64,000 nt of DNA, from assembly GCA_947650365.1 (NCBI GenBank), contig OX393552.1, positions 52,521,428 to 52,585,427 of the forward strand. The letters are read 5' to 3'. The translations under genes and the position numbers were made by a program. Each line of letters begins with the position of its first letter. The first letter of the stretch is position 1. Below are positions 1-10,450 of this stretch, piece after piece. This stretch comes from Chamaelirium japonicum (taxonomy: Eukaryota; Streptophyta; Magnoliopsida; Liliales; Melanthiaceae). The notes beneath the pieces were generated by a model, which was not told the origin of the DNA, searched no databases, and was given only the letters and a program-made list of their open reading frames with translations.

Positions 1-1804
1 TGCAGCCTGCTAATTGAGTTTTCGGGACAGCGCTATTACTTTTCGATTTGGTTCATGCAAGTTGACCATCAAAAACTGGGAGAACAACCTATATTACACC
101 TATTGGCACATTTGATGCGCCGTCATAATGTCCTTAACACTATCTATGGTTGGCAGAGTCAAATACATGCATGATCACTATGATGGCATTACCGGGCAAG
201 ACCAAGTCCAAACTCATATGTCATTTGCATCAAGTTTGGAAATCTTTGTATGCAAGCTTAATGTGATGACGTCATTTAGGAATTAATTAACCATGGGAAA
301 GAAGGTCCAATTTCCGTTGAATAGAAAGGGTCTGATCACACGTGGAAGGATTGGCTTCAATAGACTGCTCGTGTGTCTACCCGAGCATAAGTGTCTGTAT
401 GGATGGAAATGAATAAACTCTTATTGGACCGTTATCACCTTAAGGAATACTATCACAACATTTATTCAATTTTATACTGCCACCAGAGGGTTGAGTTTGT
501 TGTTTAACATATGGAGAAATTTCATGAGTCAGCCACTTATTTGGCATCTAGGAGGCTGAAGAAAGTCTTTGCTGCAAGGTACAAAGGTTTTGATGCAACC
601 CCTATGGTTGGGATGAAAATAATGACAATAGAAAAAATATATTAGGTTGACCTATGGGTGGAAAAAAAAACTGAATTGAAGGATGCGTACTCAACCACAT
701 GTAGTTTTGGCCATGATGACTCTGAAGCCCATTAGTAAAATTTAAAGAAGAATGAATGAAAAGTTCAGGTTTATCTGAATCTCATGTGGAGGCTAGATGC
801 ATTAAAAAAATGCCACAAACTGGAGCAGATTTTAAAGAGGAGCAAAAAAAGTGTGATGAGGGTCATGAGGCAAAGAAAGTAAAATGACTTGGGATGTGGC
901 TGGGGAATGCCTATTCATTCATAATGTCACGCATGCAGATGCAGACCTGATTACAAGAGATTTTAGAGTGCCTTAAAAATCCATATCAGCCGCCTTGGTT
1001 GAACATTACAATTTACAAAAGGCTTGTGGGCAAACATCATTGTTTGATCACTTTCTCCACAGTTGCATCTACTTGATAAGATTCTATATGACGTGGTGCC
1101 TTTGTTACCTACATGTATCCAATTTGGTTGACTGAGGCAGGACTCAGATGTAATGATGCGTAAATTTAATAGAGGTCACAAGAGAATTGCAAATAATAAA
1201 TAAGATCAAACAATTGTTGAATCCACGTGGGTTACAAGAGTAAGATTCACTGAGTATGCTATATCAGGGGATTGAAATCACACAGCCACTCAGCTGCACG
1301 CAAGTCAATCTAGGCCTAAATCCAGACGATCATTTGGAAGTGAGAATGTCTACTATGTGGGGAATTCCTTTATTCAATATAAATTAAAACCAATGCATGA
1401 TGATTTCTATTAAAATTTTAATACCGGGCTCAAGGGGCTTGAACAAAGTCACATGTTCATGTATCATTAGGAACCTATCCAAGCCAACAACTTAGGATCA
1501 TGATAATAGCTAGGTTCAGGGAATTTAATAGGCATGCCAAAGAAATTGTCGAACAAAGAATTAATGTCACAATTTTCATGAATTTCGAGATTGGAAAAAC
1601 AAAATCCTATTTGCAGATGGTTCTACAAGGATCCAGCGTGGATCTAGCATCGTAGAACATGAGATACTGCGTGCAGGAAGACAGACCAGGCATCGAGGAA
1701 GACTGATCAAGTCGCCATGATGCTCTATGTAGCCGAACGGACAAGAGAGGGTCTCGGGAGGGGTCCAATGGACTCAGGAGTGGCCAACCGACAGTTGTCG
1801 ACAG

Positions 1805-1860
<56 letters not shown>

Positions 1861-2430
1861 CCCGACTTGTTGAGGAGTTTGAATTCTCGCCTCTGAGCTT
1901 CTCGTTCAAGAAAAACCCTTCTCGTGAGAAACATGTTTAAGCAATTTTATTTCTTCCTTAATGCCAGTTAGAACTTACCCAGGCCTTTAAATTGGCCTCG
2001 CTAAATAAAACTTATTTAAGCAATTTTATTTCTTTTTCAATGCCAAATAGAATAATCCCATGCCTTCAAATTGGCCTCGATAAATAATACATCCATTTTC
2101 TAAGCAATAGGAGACTTGACCAAGAGACTAACAAGCCATCCTAGGGGTCCAAAAATACAAAAAAAAAGGAAATTAATAAAAGAAAGGTCCCATAGGAGAA
2201 TGGGCAATCAAGTGAATCAACCATGTTGGGCTCCAGGCTACTTGCCGAGCCAGAGTGAGATGGACAATGCGGTTCTCCTGCGGTGTTGCTGGTACACCCT
2301 CAGATTAGTGATCGAACACTCATATCCTCATCATTGGCCATGATTATTTGACGGAAGTGTTCAACTCGAGCCGTCAGAAAAATTCACATATTATTATCCT
2401 ATGCTCGTGGGACTATATCTTTACGCCTCA
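1..2430. other. Degenerate non-coding stretch, probably intron
   Basis: No supported gene. Open frames are short and lack codon-like composition. Since the first visible CAMTA exon begins at 3738 and starts mid-domain, this stretch is probably part of the preceding CAMTA intron. Parts of 500-1500 look like decayed coding sequence, but I could not assign a family. The upstream CG-1 exons were looked for by eye and not seen. Confidence 0.4.
1807..1858. repeat. (GA)n microsatellite
   Basis: About 26 uninterrupted GA units. It produces serine/leucine-repeat open frames on the minus strand that are not genes. Confidence 0.95.
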
Positions 2431-2439
2431 AGTTCAGAA

Positions 2440-2752
2440 AGTGACGGGATTGGCGACAAAGCTTCTACATTGCACAAAACAGTCTGAAACAAGGAATTAT
2501 GGGTCCATATCTGGGGTGCATGCTTTCATAACTTGGCATAGGGTAGTGGAAGCAATTAGTGAATGGAACTCTGTCGCCATGAGAGGACCATGCATGCTGA
2601 CAAGTTAAGTTCATGTTATCTAAGGCAGAAGAGAAGTAACTATCCATTCATTATGCTAATTTTAAGTAAGATGTTGACATGTTCACTAAAGCCCTGCAGT
2701 GTTCTATTTCATGCTTGGATGCTACAATGTCTAATTCCAACTTGAGGGAGAT
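2440..2752 (+). pseudogene. Ty1/copia RNase H 3' end relic
   Basis: A decayed copia polyprotein end. Around 2670-2700 one frame reads DMFTKAL, the usual copia RNase H C-terminal motif (A-D-x-F-T-K-x-L). It is followed by NSNLREIV and a purine tract at 2738-2752 (aacttgagggagat), the typical arrangement just before a copia 3' LTR. Earlier RT and integrase parts are not recognisable. It lies in the CAMTA intron upstream of exon 3738-3826. Confidence 0.55.
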
Positions 2753-3100
2753 TGTTGTATATTTCATTTGATTACACTTGTAATTTATGTTAGTGACTGA
2801 CATGTTAACTAATTGTCGCATGGTGTCGAAATGGATTTCATGAAACTGTCTTTAGTTATAACTCGAACATATAATTAGGTTTGTAATGCCTAGATGCCCC
2901 TTTGGTGTGTTGGTCTTTGGGATCCTCCCCCTCTTCCCGTCCCTTCCCTTGTCTTCTTTGTCAATATCTTGTATCCTCTTTTAGTTCTTCATCCTTAAAA
3001 CACTTTCCTTTTTCCTTTTCTATTTCAGATATTCATATTACTTACCTTTGAGGCATCTTCTCGTGCTATGTTCTTCCTATCAATTATACAAGTTCGACAT
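2753..3100 (+). mobile_element. Putative copia LTR relic
   Basis: Begins TGTTGTATATT directly after the polypurine-like tract, as a copia 3' LTR should. The right end is uncertain (near 3100) and no target-site duplication was identified, so this is an inference from position. Confidence 0.35.
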
Positions 3101-3737
3101 TGCTCTTAAAGAGCTTAAAGGACTGATTGCAAGGATGCACGCAAGGACTTTGGGTTGACTTCATTCTTTAATAGTAAGATTATTTTGACTCGAATTTCTC
3201 CAATTGCACATGTTTCTATAGTTAAACATGTAGATACATATGCTTAATGCTTCCGGCCTAATTTGAATTTTGGAAAATTAGCATGGAGAGCACTGCAACA
3301 TTGATAGAGCAGCTAGGAATTCTAGGTATATTAGGAATTATTAGCTTGTCTGTGTATGTGAATGAAAATCTAATTGTTGGGACTAGGTTAAGGTTCCATC
3401 ATTTTTGTTCACTTTCTGTTCTTTAATTTTTTGTAGGGGTGACCTATTGTTCTCGCTAAGGGAGATTTCTCTCGCCGTGCCTTTTAAATTGATATCTTCA
3501 TTTTCCTACCAATATAATATCCCATCCCTTAGTGTATTATCGAGGCAAAATCTAAAAAGTCCTGGTTAAAATAAGTTTTTTTATATATGCTGTTTTGATT
3601 CAAGTTATTGTTGGTGGAATATCATTTGGATTTTATATACTAAACTTCAAACTCTTACCTTCAACTAGTAGTGTCTCTGTCATTTTTGAAACACAGTTAA
3701 AAAGATGGTGTCAATAAATTCTTTTCATCTGGTACAG

Positions 3738-3826
3738 ATTGGTAATGAAGAAAGGATCCATGTTTACTACGCACGCAGTGAAGATGACCTTAGCTTTTAT
3801 CGTAGGTGTTACTGGCTGCTTGATAA
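3738..3826 (+). CDS. CAMTA: CAMTA exon: CG-1 domain, middle-to-late part
   Basis: 89-bp exon encoding 29 codons plus two bases. It includes the near-invariant CAMTA motifs GNEERIHVYYA and RRCYWLLD from the second half of the CG-1 DNA-binding domain. The acceptor is ctggtacag before 3738 and the donor is gtacgc after 3826. The final codon (aa|g, Lys) is completed by the exon at 14968. CAMTA proteins are nuclear calmodulin-binding transcription activators that recognise CGCG-type promoter elements and take part in cold, calcium and defence responses. The GNEERIHVYYA..RRCYWLLDK pattern resembles Arabidopsis CAMTA5/6 more than CAMTA1-4. The exon probably begins at a codon boundary, the preceding exon ending in the conserved -LK. 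Upstream exons are outside the window. Confidence 0.9.
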
Positions 3827-4429
3827 GTACGCTCCTCTTCCTGCCTATTTTCTAAGATTTGTTTGTTTGACAACTGCATTTATGGTAGCTGTAATGCTAT
3901 AACATCTGTTTGCATAGTTGATTTCTGCTCTCATATCAATATATTATACGAATGAAACGAAGACATGTTCTCGCAAGGAAAAGTTTCATCATCATTTTAT
4001 TAGGTGGAAGTCAACAAGCCCATGCCGGAAATCCAGTTCTCAATGTTCGTAATGCTGCACTTCTAGGATTCCATAATCAGGCCAATGGCATGCCCAAAGC
4101 ACACTTTATGTTACTGTGTTGAGAACCCATGTTCATCTCCAGACTCTGATGAGGAAACCCATGCCTATGAATTAATAAACATGTAAAACCAACCGCAATG
4201 CCCTTATGCACTATACCATGCCCCGTTCTGACCTCAGCCACATGCTAGCCAAATTACCCCTATGAACCAATCATGGCCTCGCAGATCCATGTTACGTGGA
4301 CACACTGTACCTCATTATCATGTGTGGATCACAAATCGTTGGAATATCTAAATGCCACGGGGTATATTTGTCAACTCAACATTGTGACCTCATGACTTTA
4401 AGCTACCTTATGCATACAATGACATCATG

Positions 4430-4483
4430 CATTTCACACTGTTGCATCTGGCATGAAATGAAAAGGAGAGCTTTGTCTATCGA
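4430..4483 (+). pseudogene. ccmFN: NUMT: mitochondrial ccmFN fragment, left piece
   Basis: Short stretch matching plant mitochondrial ccmFN just before the conserved SIDEQRIDG segment. Frame pieces LLHLA and RALSID are recognisable up to 4483, where a hAT element interrupts. The copy resumes at 5363 with the rest of the same codons. The left border is approximate (4428-4440). Confidence 0.65.
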
Positions 4484-5354
4484 CAATGTTTAAAAAGACA
4501 AAAGGTGTACCGAGGTGTTTTTCCTCTGGAGAGGCGACGCGTAAGTCTAGGTGTATCGAGGTGTAAGCCTCAAATTTTTTCGAGGCATTTTGGTAAAATT
4601 TTTTTTTAAAAAGAGAATAAATCAGAATAAATACTATTATTGAATGTGTAATAATAATTGAACTATATATGTATAATAAATCATAATATATTAGAAAATA
4701 TCTTATATGACACGATTGAGGACTCCATCGAGCAATCTAACAAGAAAATTGAAAATCAAATTGCTCAAACATGCTTAATTCTTTAATATTTAAGATAATA
4801 ATTAAAATAGCAACTAACAAGTAATAACAAATAATAAAATACGAATATAGGACTAACATTTTCAAGATTAAAAAAAAATGATACAAATACATGAGAATGG
4901 TAAGATACAAAGAAAAAATCATAGAAAAAACTATTGTAAGAAGCAAGATCATGATTCATACTTCTAAACTTGAAATAAATCTTGATATCTCATTTGTGGT
5001 CTATAGACAATCCACAAAGAAGAATAATACAACTTCGAAATCAAAATCGGAAAAGAAATAAGAACTAGATCTTGGTTTTGGACTTTTGGAGATAAAGGGT
5101 TTTCAAAACCTAAAGAGATCTAAAAAGGTTTAGGAGGTTTCAATGGGTGAAAAAATGGATCATGGGGGTGATTTACATATCAAGCCCTTAGTGCCCCCCA
5201 CACCAAACATTGGTTTTATTGTTTTAACCCCTCCCCGCCCTATGTTTCATGCCTGCAGCAAGAGGCGTACGCCTCGAACGCCTTGAGGCTCGCCTCAGAC
5301 AGCATAGGGCCGCCTCGCCTTGAGGCGTAAGTCTTGAACGTCTTTTAAACATTG
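4484..5354. mobile_element. Non-autonomous hAT element inside the NUMT
   Basis: 871 bp with terminal inverted repeats CAATGTTTAAAA(A)GAC at both ends. It is flanked by an exact 8-bp target-site duplication TCTATCGA (4476-4483 and 5355-5362). Eight-base duplications and CA..TG ends are hAT hallmarks. Subterminal GAGGCG/CGCCTC-type repeats occur at 4530-4590 and 5265-5340. The interior is AT-rich and has no transposase, so the element depended on an enzyme supplied in trans. Removing it and one duplication restores contiguous ccmFN sequence. Confidence 0.9.
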
Positions 5355-6078
5355 TCTATCGATGAACAACGGATTGACGGAGCTCTTGGCATTGCTTTGT
5401 TTTTTCTCTCCTTTCCTATCAGAGAGTTCTGATCATTTTGTTCGAAATTTCTTCATTTGTACCGTACCGCTTGCAGAATCAAATCCTGTTTACAAGATCC
5501 TATATTAGCTATACATCTTCCTCGCATTTATGCTGGAGATGCCGCCAGTGCTATGAGCTTTGGCTTATGTAGATAAAAAATGATGAATGTGATTGTGGAA
5601 CTCGACTCGGCGCCAATGCCAAAGTATGCTGTCGAAAAGAATGGAACGCTGCTTCGTTCTACTGGATGTGTTAGATCCCATATAAGAAGCTTGCTCTTTA
5701 CCCGATCATTCAAACATTTTTGTGGGCGGCGCTCTTGCTCTATTGTTGCGTAGCAAGAGAAGCCTGCTCATGCTGCTTTAGCGATGCATTTTCGCCATCT
5801 CTGCGCTCTTGACAGGAGCGCTAATGGACACGGGGAGGGAGCATGCGAGGCGTGTCGTTCGTAATGGAAAGAAAGAGACAACTACATCGCCTCTTTATTG
5901 GACCACCAACGCAAACCCAATGGTATCTGACCAGCACCAAGAACCAGTTCGAATTTGGATCTTGACATATCAGTTGTTTTTAACCGTAGGCATCTTGCCA
6001 GGACGTTGGTGGGCTCATCATGAATTAGGTCAGGGTGGTTGGTGGTTTTGGGATCCCGTCGAAAATGCGCTTTTTATT
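5355..6078 (+). pseudogene. ccmFN: NUMT: mitochondrial ccmFN fragment, main piece
   Basis: Nuclear copy of plant mitochondrial ccmFN, which in mitochondria encodes a subunit of the cytochrome c maturation (haem lyase) system. The frame fragments [53 protein letters not shown] and the tryptophan-rich [12 protein letters not shown] follow the gene order. The haem-handling WWF motif region at 6027-6066 is intact. Frameshifts, stops (5428, 5509, 5575) and substitutions make it non-functional. It ends after PVENA near 6078, well short of the full gene. It is transferred organelle DNA lying in the CAMTA intron; transcription as a mitochondrial gene is not expected. Confidence 0.9.
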
Positions 6079-6079
6079 G

Positions 6080-6865
6080 AGCACCCAAAAAATTGATAAA
6101 GTCCTCCCTCTTCTATCCATCCGATGATTAGACATTATTGAGCACCCATGTGTCGCCCATTGCTCCTTATGTTTTGCCAATAGATCATTGGTTTTATCCA
6201 CTTCTTTTTTCAAAAGTGGAACCCTCAATTCATGGTATGATGGGGGTTTCATTTGCTCCCCAGCTTTACCTATAACTTTAATCATTTATTTGAAGCTAGG
6301 GAGTTTAGCAGTATTAAATGCAATCCCAGCTTGATAAAACCACCTAGCAATAGCTCCACAAGCATCCGCCCTTTGTTTCTTCTTAATCTTTTCATCTATG
6401 GGAGTTTGCACCAATTTTTCCTTCTTTTGTGTTTGGGACCTTTGGATTACAAATGCATCGATTGGACCCCGTTATGAACCCGAAGTCAATCTCCTACCTC
6501 TTCCCCTACCACCACTACTAAGTTCTCCCATACCCATGTTGTCATCATGATCCAAATCTACATAATCAGATTATCAGAACAATTATCTTGTGACCCTTTG
6601 TTGCCTCTATAGTGGTTTGTATGAATCTTCTCCTCCATATATTGCTTGATTTCAATTCTCACATCTTCTGGACAGTGTTTGCATTTCGATGCATTGCAAT
6701 AACCCCCACCAAATGTTCTTTTTAACGCCTTATCCCTCCCTTGTATGTAGTCTTACAAAAAATACACGTGAGATCATTTGTGTTGGCTTCATTTTGTAAT
6801 CTACCATACTTCCACCCCGGATCTTTTCTATTATTACGAGATTGTGATTCGGATGAAGATTCCAT
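6080..6865 (-). pseudogene. hAT transposase pseudogene (BED zinc finger + DUF659)
   Basis: Reading on the minus strand from ATG at 6865: MESSSESQSR, then a BED-type zinc finger start (DPGWKYGRL.. with CIFC), a broken finger end near 6690, and an acidic/glycine linker. A DUF659-like block follows (PSYHELRVPLL, GCSIM, DRRGRTL) up to about 6090. This order is that of plant hAT transposases with BED and DUF659 domains. A stop near 6735 and frameshifts show it is dead, and the C-terminal catalytic and dimerisation region is missing where it abuts the NUMT. The 11-bp string attgagcaccc occurs at both 6078 and 6136, near the junction. Confidence 0.75.
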
Positions 6866-7109
6866 CCTTCAACTACCTGCAACCTGTGCATAGAAGGAAA
6901 AAAGACTATTAATTAACATTCAAAAGCAACTTAAAAAGATATCAAATAGTAAAAAACGAAGAAAAGGAAATACATATATTTACTGATTTTTTTAAAAGTG
7001 CAAATTTAGTTCATCTTGTTTTCACCAATATCAGTTGAGATTGCATTTTACGCACACATATTACTTATACCAATTAGCTTGTTGTAGACTTGCAGGATTG
7101 TGGCCACCT

Positions 7110-7636
7110 ACACACGCAGAGAAAGAGAGCGCGGGGGACGGGGGACTGCAAAGTGCAAACCATCCTCACAGAGTGAGAGGGGGAGGAGGAGGGAGGGGCT
7201 GCGGGAACCTGTACACACATAGAGAGCGCAAGGGGTGGGGGCTGTTGGTCATCCCCACAATGAGAGAGGAGGGAGGGCCTGCCGCCAGGAGGGGCCGCAG
7301 CCCACAGGCACCTCTGCACACGCAGAACGAGCGGGGGGGGGGGGGGGGACTGGTCGTCCTCACAGTGGGAGAGGAGGGGGAGGAGGGAGGGTCCAGAGGT
7401 GATGTGAGCACCTTCACCACGCAGAGAGAGCGCAAGGGAGAAGGGCTGCAGGTGGTCATCATTGGTCACAGATAGAGAGGGAGAGGAGGAGAGAGGGGTT
7501 GGGGGCACTACCACGCAGAGAGTGAGGGGGAGGGAGACTATAGATGGTCCTCACACAGAGAGAGGCGGAGCCGCGGAGGAGGAATGACTCACTTCAATCG
7601 AGTGAGGGGGAGGGGGGCTGCAGGTGGTCCTCAATG

Positions 7637-7640
<4 letters not shown>
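7110..7640. repeat. Purine-rich minisatellite, about 100-bp unit
   Basis: About five to six diverged head-to-tail units of roughly 88-103 bp. Each starts like cacgcagagagagcgc and contains gggctgcaggtggtcctcac and a GAGAGGGGGAGG block. The long overlapping open frames on both strands (7035-7475 plus, 7074-7514 minus) are products of this composition. Confidence 0.75.

Positions 7641-7701
<61 letters not shown>
7640..7701. repeat. (CA)n(GA)n compound microsatellite
   Basis: CA tract at 7640-7666 followed directly by a GA tract to 7701, at the end of the purine-rich minisatellite. Confidence 0.95.
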
Positions 7702-7705
<4 letters not shown>

Positions 7706-7839
7706 AAGAGGGACTCACGATCTCACCGGATCGCCGTCCTTAGCTGCTGAAGCCTGGAACCCGAACCCCCTACAGATTCTGAGCCGATAAAACCCTAAAA
7801 CGAGAGATTTATCTCACTTGAGTTTTATTCAAACCGAAA

Positions 7840-8071
7840 AAAACCAAAAAAAGACTAGGGAAAAAAAACTGGAAATAACCGGAAAAAAAAAACCAAACCA
7901 ACTTAAACACAGTAAGGCGTCCGCCTTGCACCTGGTCCATGAGGCGTTGGAAGGCGCGCCTGAGCCCACGCCATACTGTGCTCGCCTCACCAGGAAGCGT
8001 CTGAGGCGCATATGGCTGAATTGCCTTGAGTCGCGCTTGAGGCGTGCGCCTCACTGCGCCTTGACAACACT
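7840..8071. mobile_element. hAT element, one end only (CGCCTTGACAAC family)
   Basis: Closely resembles the right end of the intact hAT element at 32436-34832, sharing the A-rich CCGG..AAAACC block, GAGGCGC repeats and terminal CTGCGCCTTGACAACaCTG. The following 8 bases (gatgctac) would be one copy of the target duplication. The other end is not found, so the left part is lost or rearranged. It sits against a gypsy remnant starting at 8072. Confidence 0.7.
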
Positions 8072-8127
8072 GGATGCTACCTTAAGACACTGCAGTAGCC
8101 GAGCGTACCGATGAGATCGAGGCTGTC
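8072..8127 (+). pseudogene. Gypsy chromovirus remnant, part 1
   Basis: Aligns to 45400-45450 of the second chromovirus copy (taccttaagacactg..gtagccg.gcgtaccgatgagatcga). It is the segment just before the chromodomain-like C-terminus of the integrase. It is cut at 8127 by a 3.6-kb LTR element and resumes at 11764. Confidence 0.8.
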
Positions 8128-9402
8128 TGATGCAGGCCTGATCAGCACCATCAGATCATCGCTGCATCTTCAGTTCGTTGCCAGAGAGTTTTATTTCAGT
8201 CATTTTATTTTATGCATGGAAGACATTATCCATTTGAGGACTTGTAGCCGTTTGTTTCAGTTTTGGCCTATTTTCTATGTTTTTGGCCTAATTTCTGCAC
8301 TTAGTATTAGTCATGTTCTTGCCCAATTCATGGGGGATGTCCATGATCTCATCCGAGGGCTTTTCGGATTGAATCCGGGTCTTCTCGGGTGAGTTTTCTG
8401 CATGTTATTAATAAAATCTGGGTGTGTGTTTGCGGGGCACCGACGGACGAGATTATGTCTCGAAACCGACGGTTAGATAGCAAAATAACTTAAATTTGAT
8501 GATGTGGCATCAATTGGGCTTCAATTAGGGCTATGTGGGCTTCAATTAGGGCTTGTCCGTCCCTTGCCCGCGCGGAAATCGAGCCAATCCGCCCCCTCTT
8601 CCGTCCCCTCTCTTCTCTCCCTTGTTTCTCTCTCTTTTCCTTGCCTTTCTTCGCCTTTGCATCCCCATCATCCAACCCTTATTCCCCTTTGATCTTGGCC
8701 ATCCAAAAAGAAACCCTAGCTCTACAAAAAGATGAAGAAAGAAGAAGAATAGAGTTTTTGATCATTGCTGAAAATTGGTGCCTCTTCGTGAGTGCTTCCG
8801 GGCAAGACGCGTGTCCCCGATCCTCGCCGCAACCGCGACTTCGCCTCGCGAAGGCTTTGGTGTTGATTTTCCGAAGGTTCCGGCTTCTCCCGGCTCGCAA
8901 TCGACCCACGGCGGAAAAACCCAGTCAGTATCTATCTTTTATCTTATTTTCCCATCGCATCCGCATCGTTTTTCTTTGTTTCCATTGCCTCCGCTCCGCA
9001 TCGCAGCCGTCATCGTTCCTTTTTATCGCTAGTTGAAGCCCTAACGTATGCCTATTTACTAGATTTGCTATCTATAGTCTGTCGGTAACCCTAGCAAACA
9101 TATTTAGCCTATTTTTAGTGAAAATTCTGATGCAAGCCTCTCTTTAATTTCAATATCTATTGCTGCGATTTAACCTTTTATTTGCTGAAATTAGTTTTGT
9201 GATAATATTGCATCTTTATTTGTTTAAGTCTTAAATCTGCTATATGTTGATTGCATGGACTTTTTAGAACTGCGTGAGATAATCTAAGTTGCTGTCCTTT
9301 TGAGTTATATGTCGCTATATTGATCACTAAACCTTAGCTATTGACCAAAGAGAACCCTAAAAGGGTTTAGGATTGTAGTGTGCCTTATCGGTGCCTGCAA
9401 CA
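8128..9402 (+). repeat. 5' LTR of family B element
   Basis: 1275 bp, TGATGCAGG..CAACA. It lacks about 40 bp around 8900 that are present in the 3' LTR (11213-11255); otherwise the copies differ by scattered substitutions. Pyrimidine-rich stretches create open frames that are not genes. Confidence 0.92.
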
Positions 9403-9417
9403 AGTTGGTATCAGAGC
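9403..9417 (+). other. Primer binding site (initiator tRNA-Met)
   Basis: agTTGGTATCAGAGC directly after the 5' LTR. TGGTATCAGAGC is the complement of the 3' end of plant initiator tRNA-Met, the usual primer of many plant LTR elements. Confidence 0.85.
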
Positions 9418-9428
9418 AATCTGACGCC

Positions 9429-10450
9429 ATGCCCTATCATAGCGTCCGATCCCATTATTCGCTTGATCCACTAGATACCCACACCTATAAAGAATTTGTT
9501 AAGCTATATAAATCTTTTGAGCCATGTCCTACCCTTTTCCCGAGGTCTCCGATAGAACATAGATACTCCTCTTTGATTCGAGATCGAGCCCATGACCTAG
9601 ATCTATCTTCCAAGCCTTTTGTTCAATGGATTTTACGTAGTCCTTCAGTGCCATCCTTGAAAGGCAGCTATATTGAAACTCAGCTCTTACTTGACGATAT
9701 TGAGGATGAGTTGTCATGGAGAGAGAAGCAGAACCAGACGCTTGCCAGATACAGCAGGCCACCACCTCCAGCAGAGCCTCCACCTCCTGTGGAGCACCCG
9801 GTTCCACTAGTGGCACCACTTGAGGAGCATCCACCTCCTGTGGAGCTTACTCGTCCAATGCCTACGGAAGAACCACCTCTTTCGTCAGTGACTCCAGAGG
9901 AGTTTCTTCCACCTTCTCCAGTGCCTACAGAGGTGCCACCTCCTCCTTCAGCGACTCCAGAGGAGTTCCTTCCACCTTCAACAGTGCTTACATAGGAGTC
10001 CCTTCCTCCAGTAATGACTATAGAGAGGCTTCTCCTACCTTTCACAGAGCTTACAGATGAGACACCTCCTCCTGCAGTCCTTCCTACAGCAGAGACACCC
10101 ATGGAGCCTTCGACTTCCGCGGAGCTTCCATCACAGCTGCAGTCAGAGCCAGTTGGGGAGTTTCAGACAGCTGAGCCACTTGCGCGCTTTGACTTTGTTG
10201 GGACTGACCGACCACCTACCGCTCGTGTGCTTCTGTTTATGTACTTCAGTAGCTTCTGGCCCTCGCTCGACGCCAGCACTCTCTTCGCGAGGGGCCCAGA
10301 GGTTGTTGACTGCCCGAGACATCACTTGTTGGGAATTCATCACCAGATCCAGGCACAGCGACGATCCCACGGTGGTGGTCTCCCTCCTGCTACCGGCGAT
10401 GTCTTCCGGCGTAAACTCGAGGACGAGTTTTTCGCAACGGAAGCGATTGA
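9429..10450 (+). CDS. Proline-rich ORF of family B element (one in-frame stop)
   Basis: Starts MPYHSVRSHYS after the primer site. The N-terminal 110 residues are mixed charged and hydrophobic (YKEFVKLYKSFEPCP, LLLDDIEDELSW). A long proline/glutamate repeat follows (PPPxE.P, about residues 115-240). The C-terminal segment carries FDFVGTDR, RHHLLGIHHQ and LEDEFFATEA. An in-frame TAG at 9993-9995 interrupts it, and the frame then runs into the 3' LTR. No RT, integrase or protease motif is present, nor a zinc knuckle. The C-terminal segment is shared with the other gag-only family (25480-25820, 38720-39070). Function unknown; probably gag-derived by position. Confidence 0.6.

Noticed and set aside
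1-3737. Search for the first CG-1 exons of CAMTA
   Set aside because: No sequence matching the FRKDGHxWRKKKDG part of the domain was seen; those exons are probably upstream of the window.
4737-4952. 71-codon hydrophobic minus-strand frame
   Set aside because: AT-rich interior of the hAT element; isoleucine/leucine bias from composition.
5355-6078. A piece of real mitochondrial genome or a functional nuclear ccmFN gene
   Set aside because: Stops, frameshifts, a transposon in the middle and nuclear transposons on both sides show it is a dead nuclear copy.
7035-7514. Overlapping 146-codon frames on both strands
   Set aside because: Both run through the ~100-bp purine-rich minisatellite. Composition alone keeps them open and no domain is visible.
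8490-9036. Serine/proline frames in LTRs (also at 10812-11397, 16644-17263, 49279-49962)
   Set aside because: They lie wholly inside family B LTR copies and repeat in every copy.
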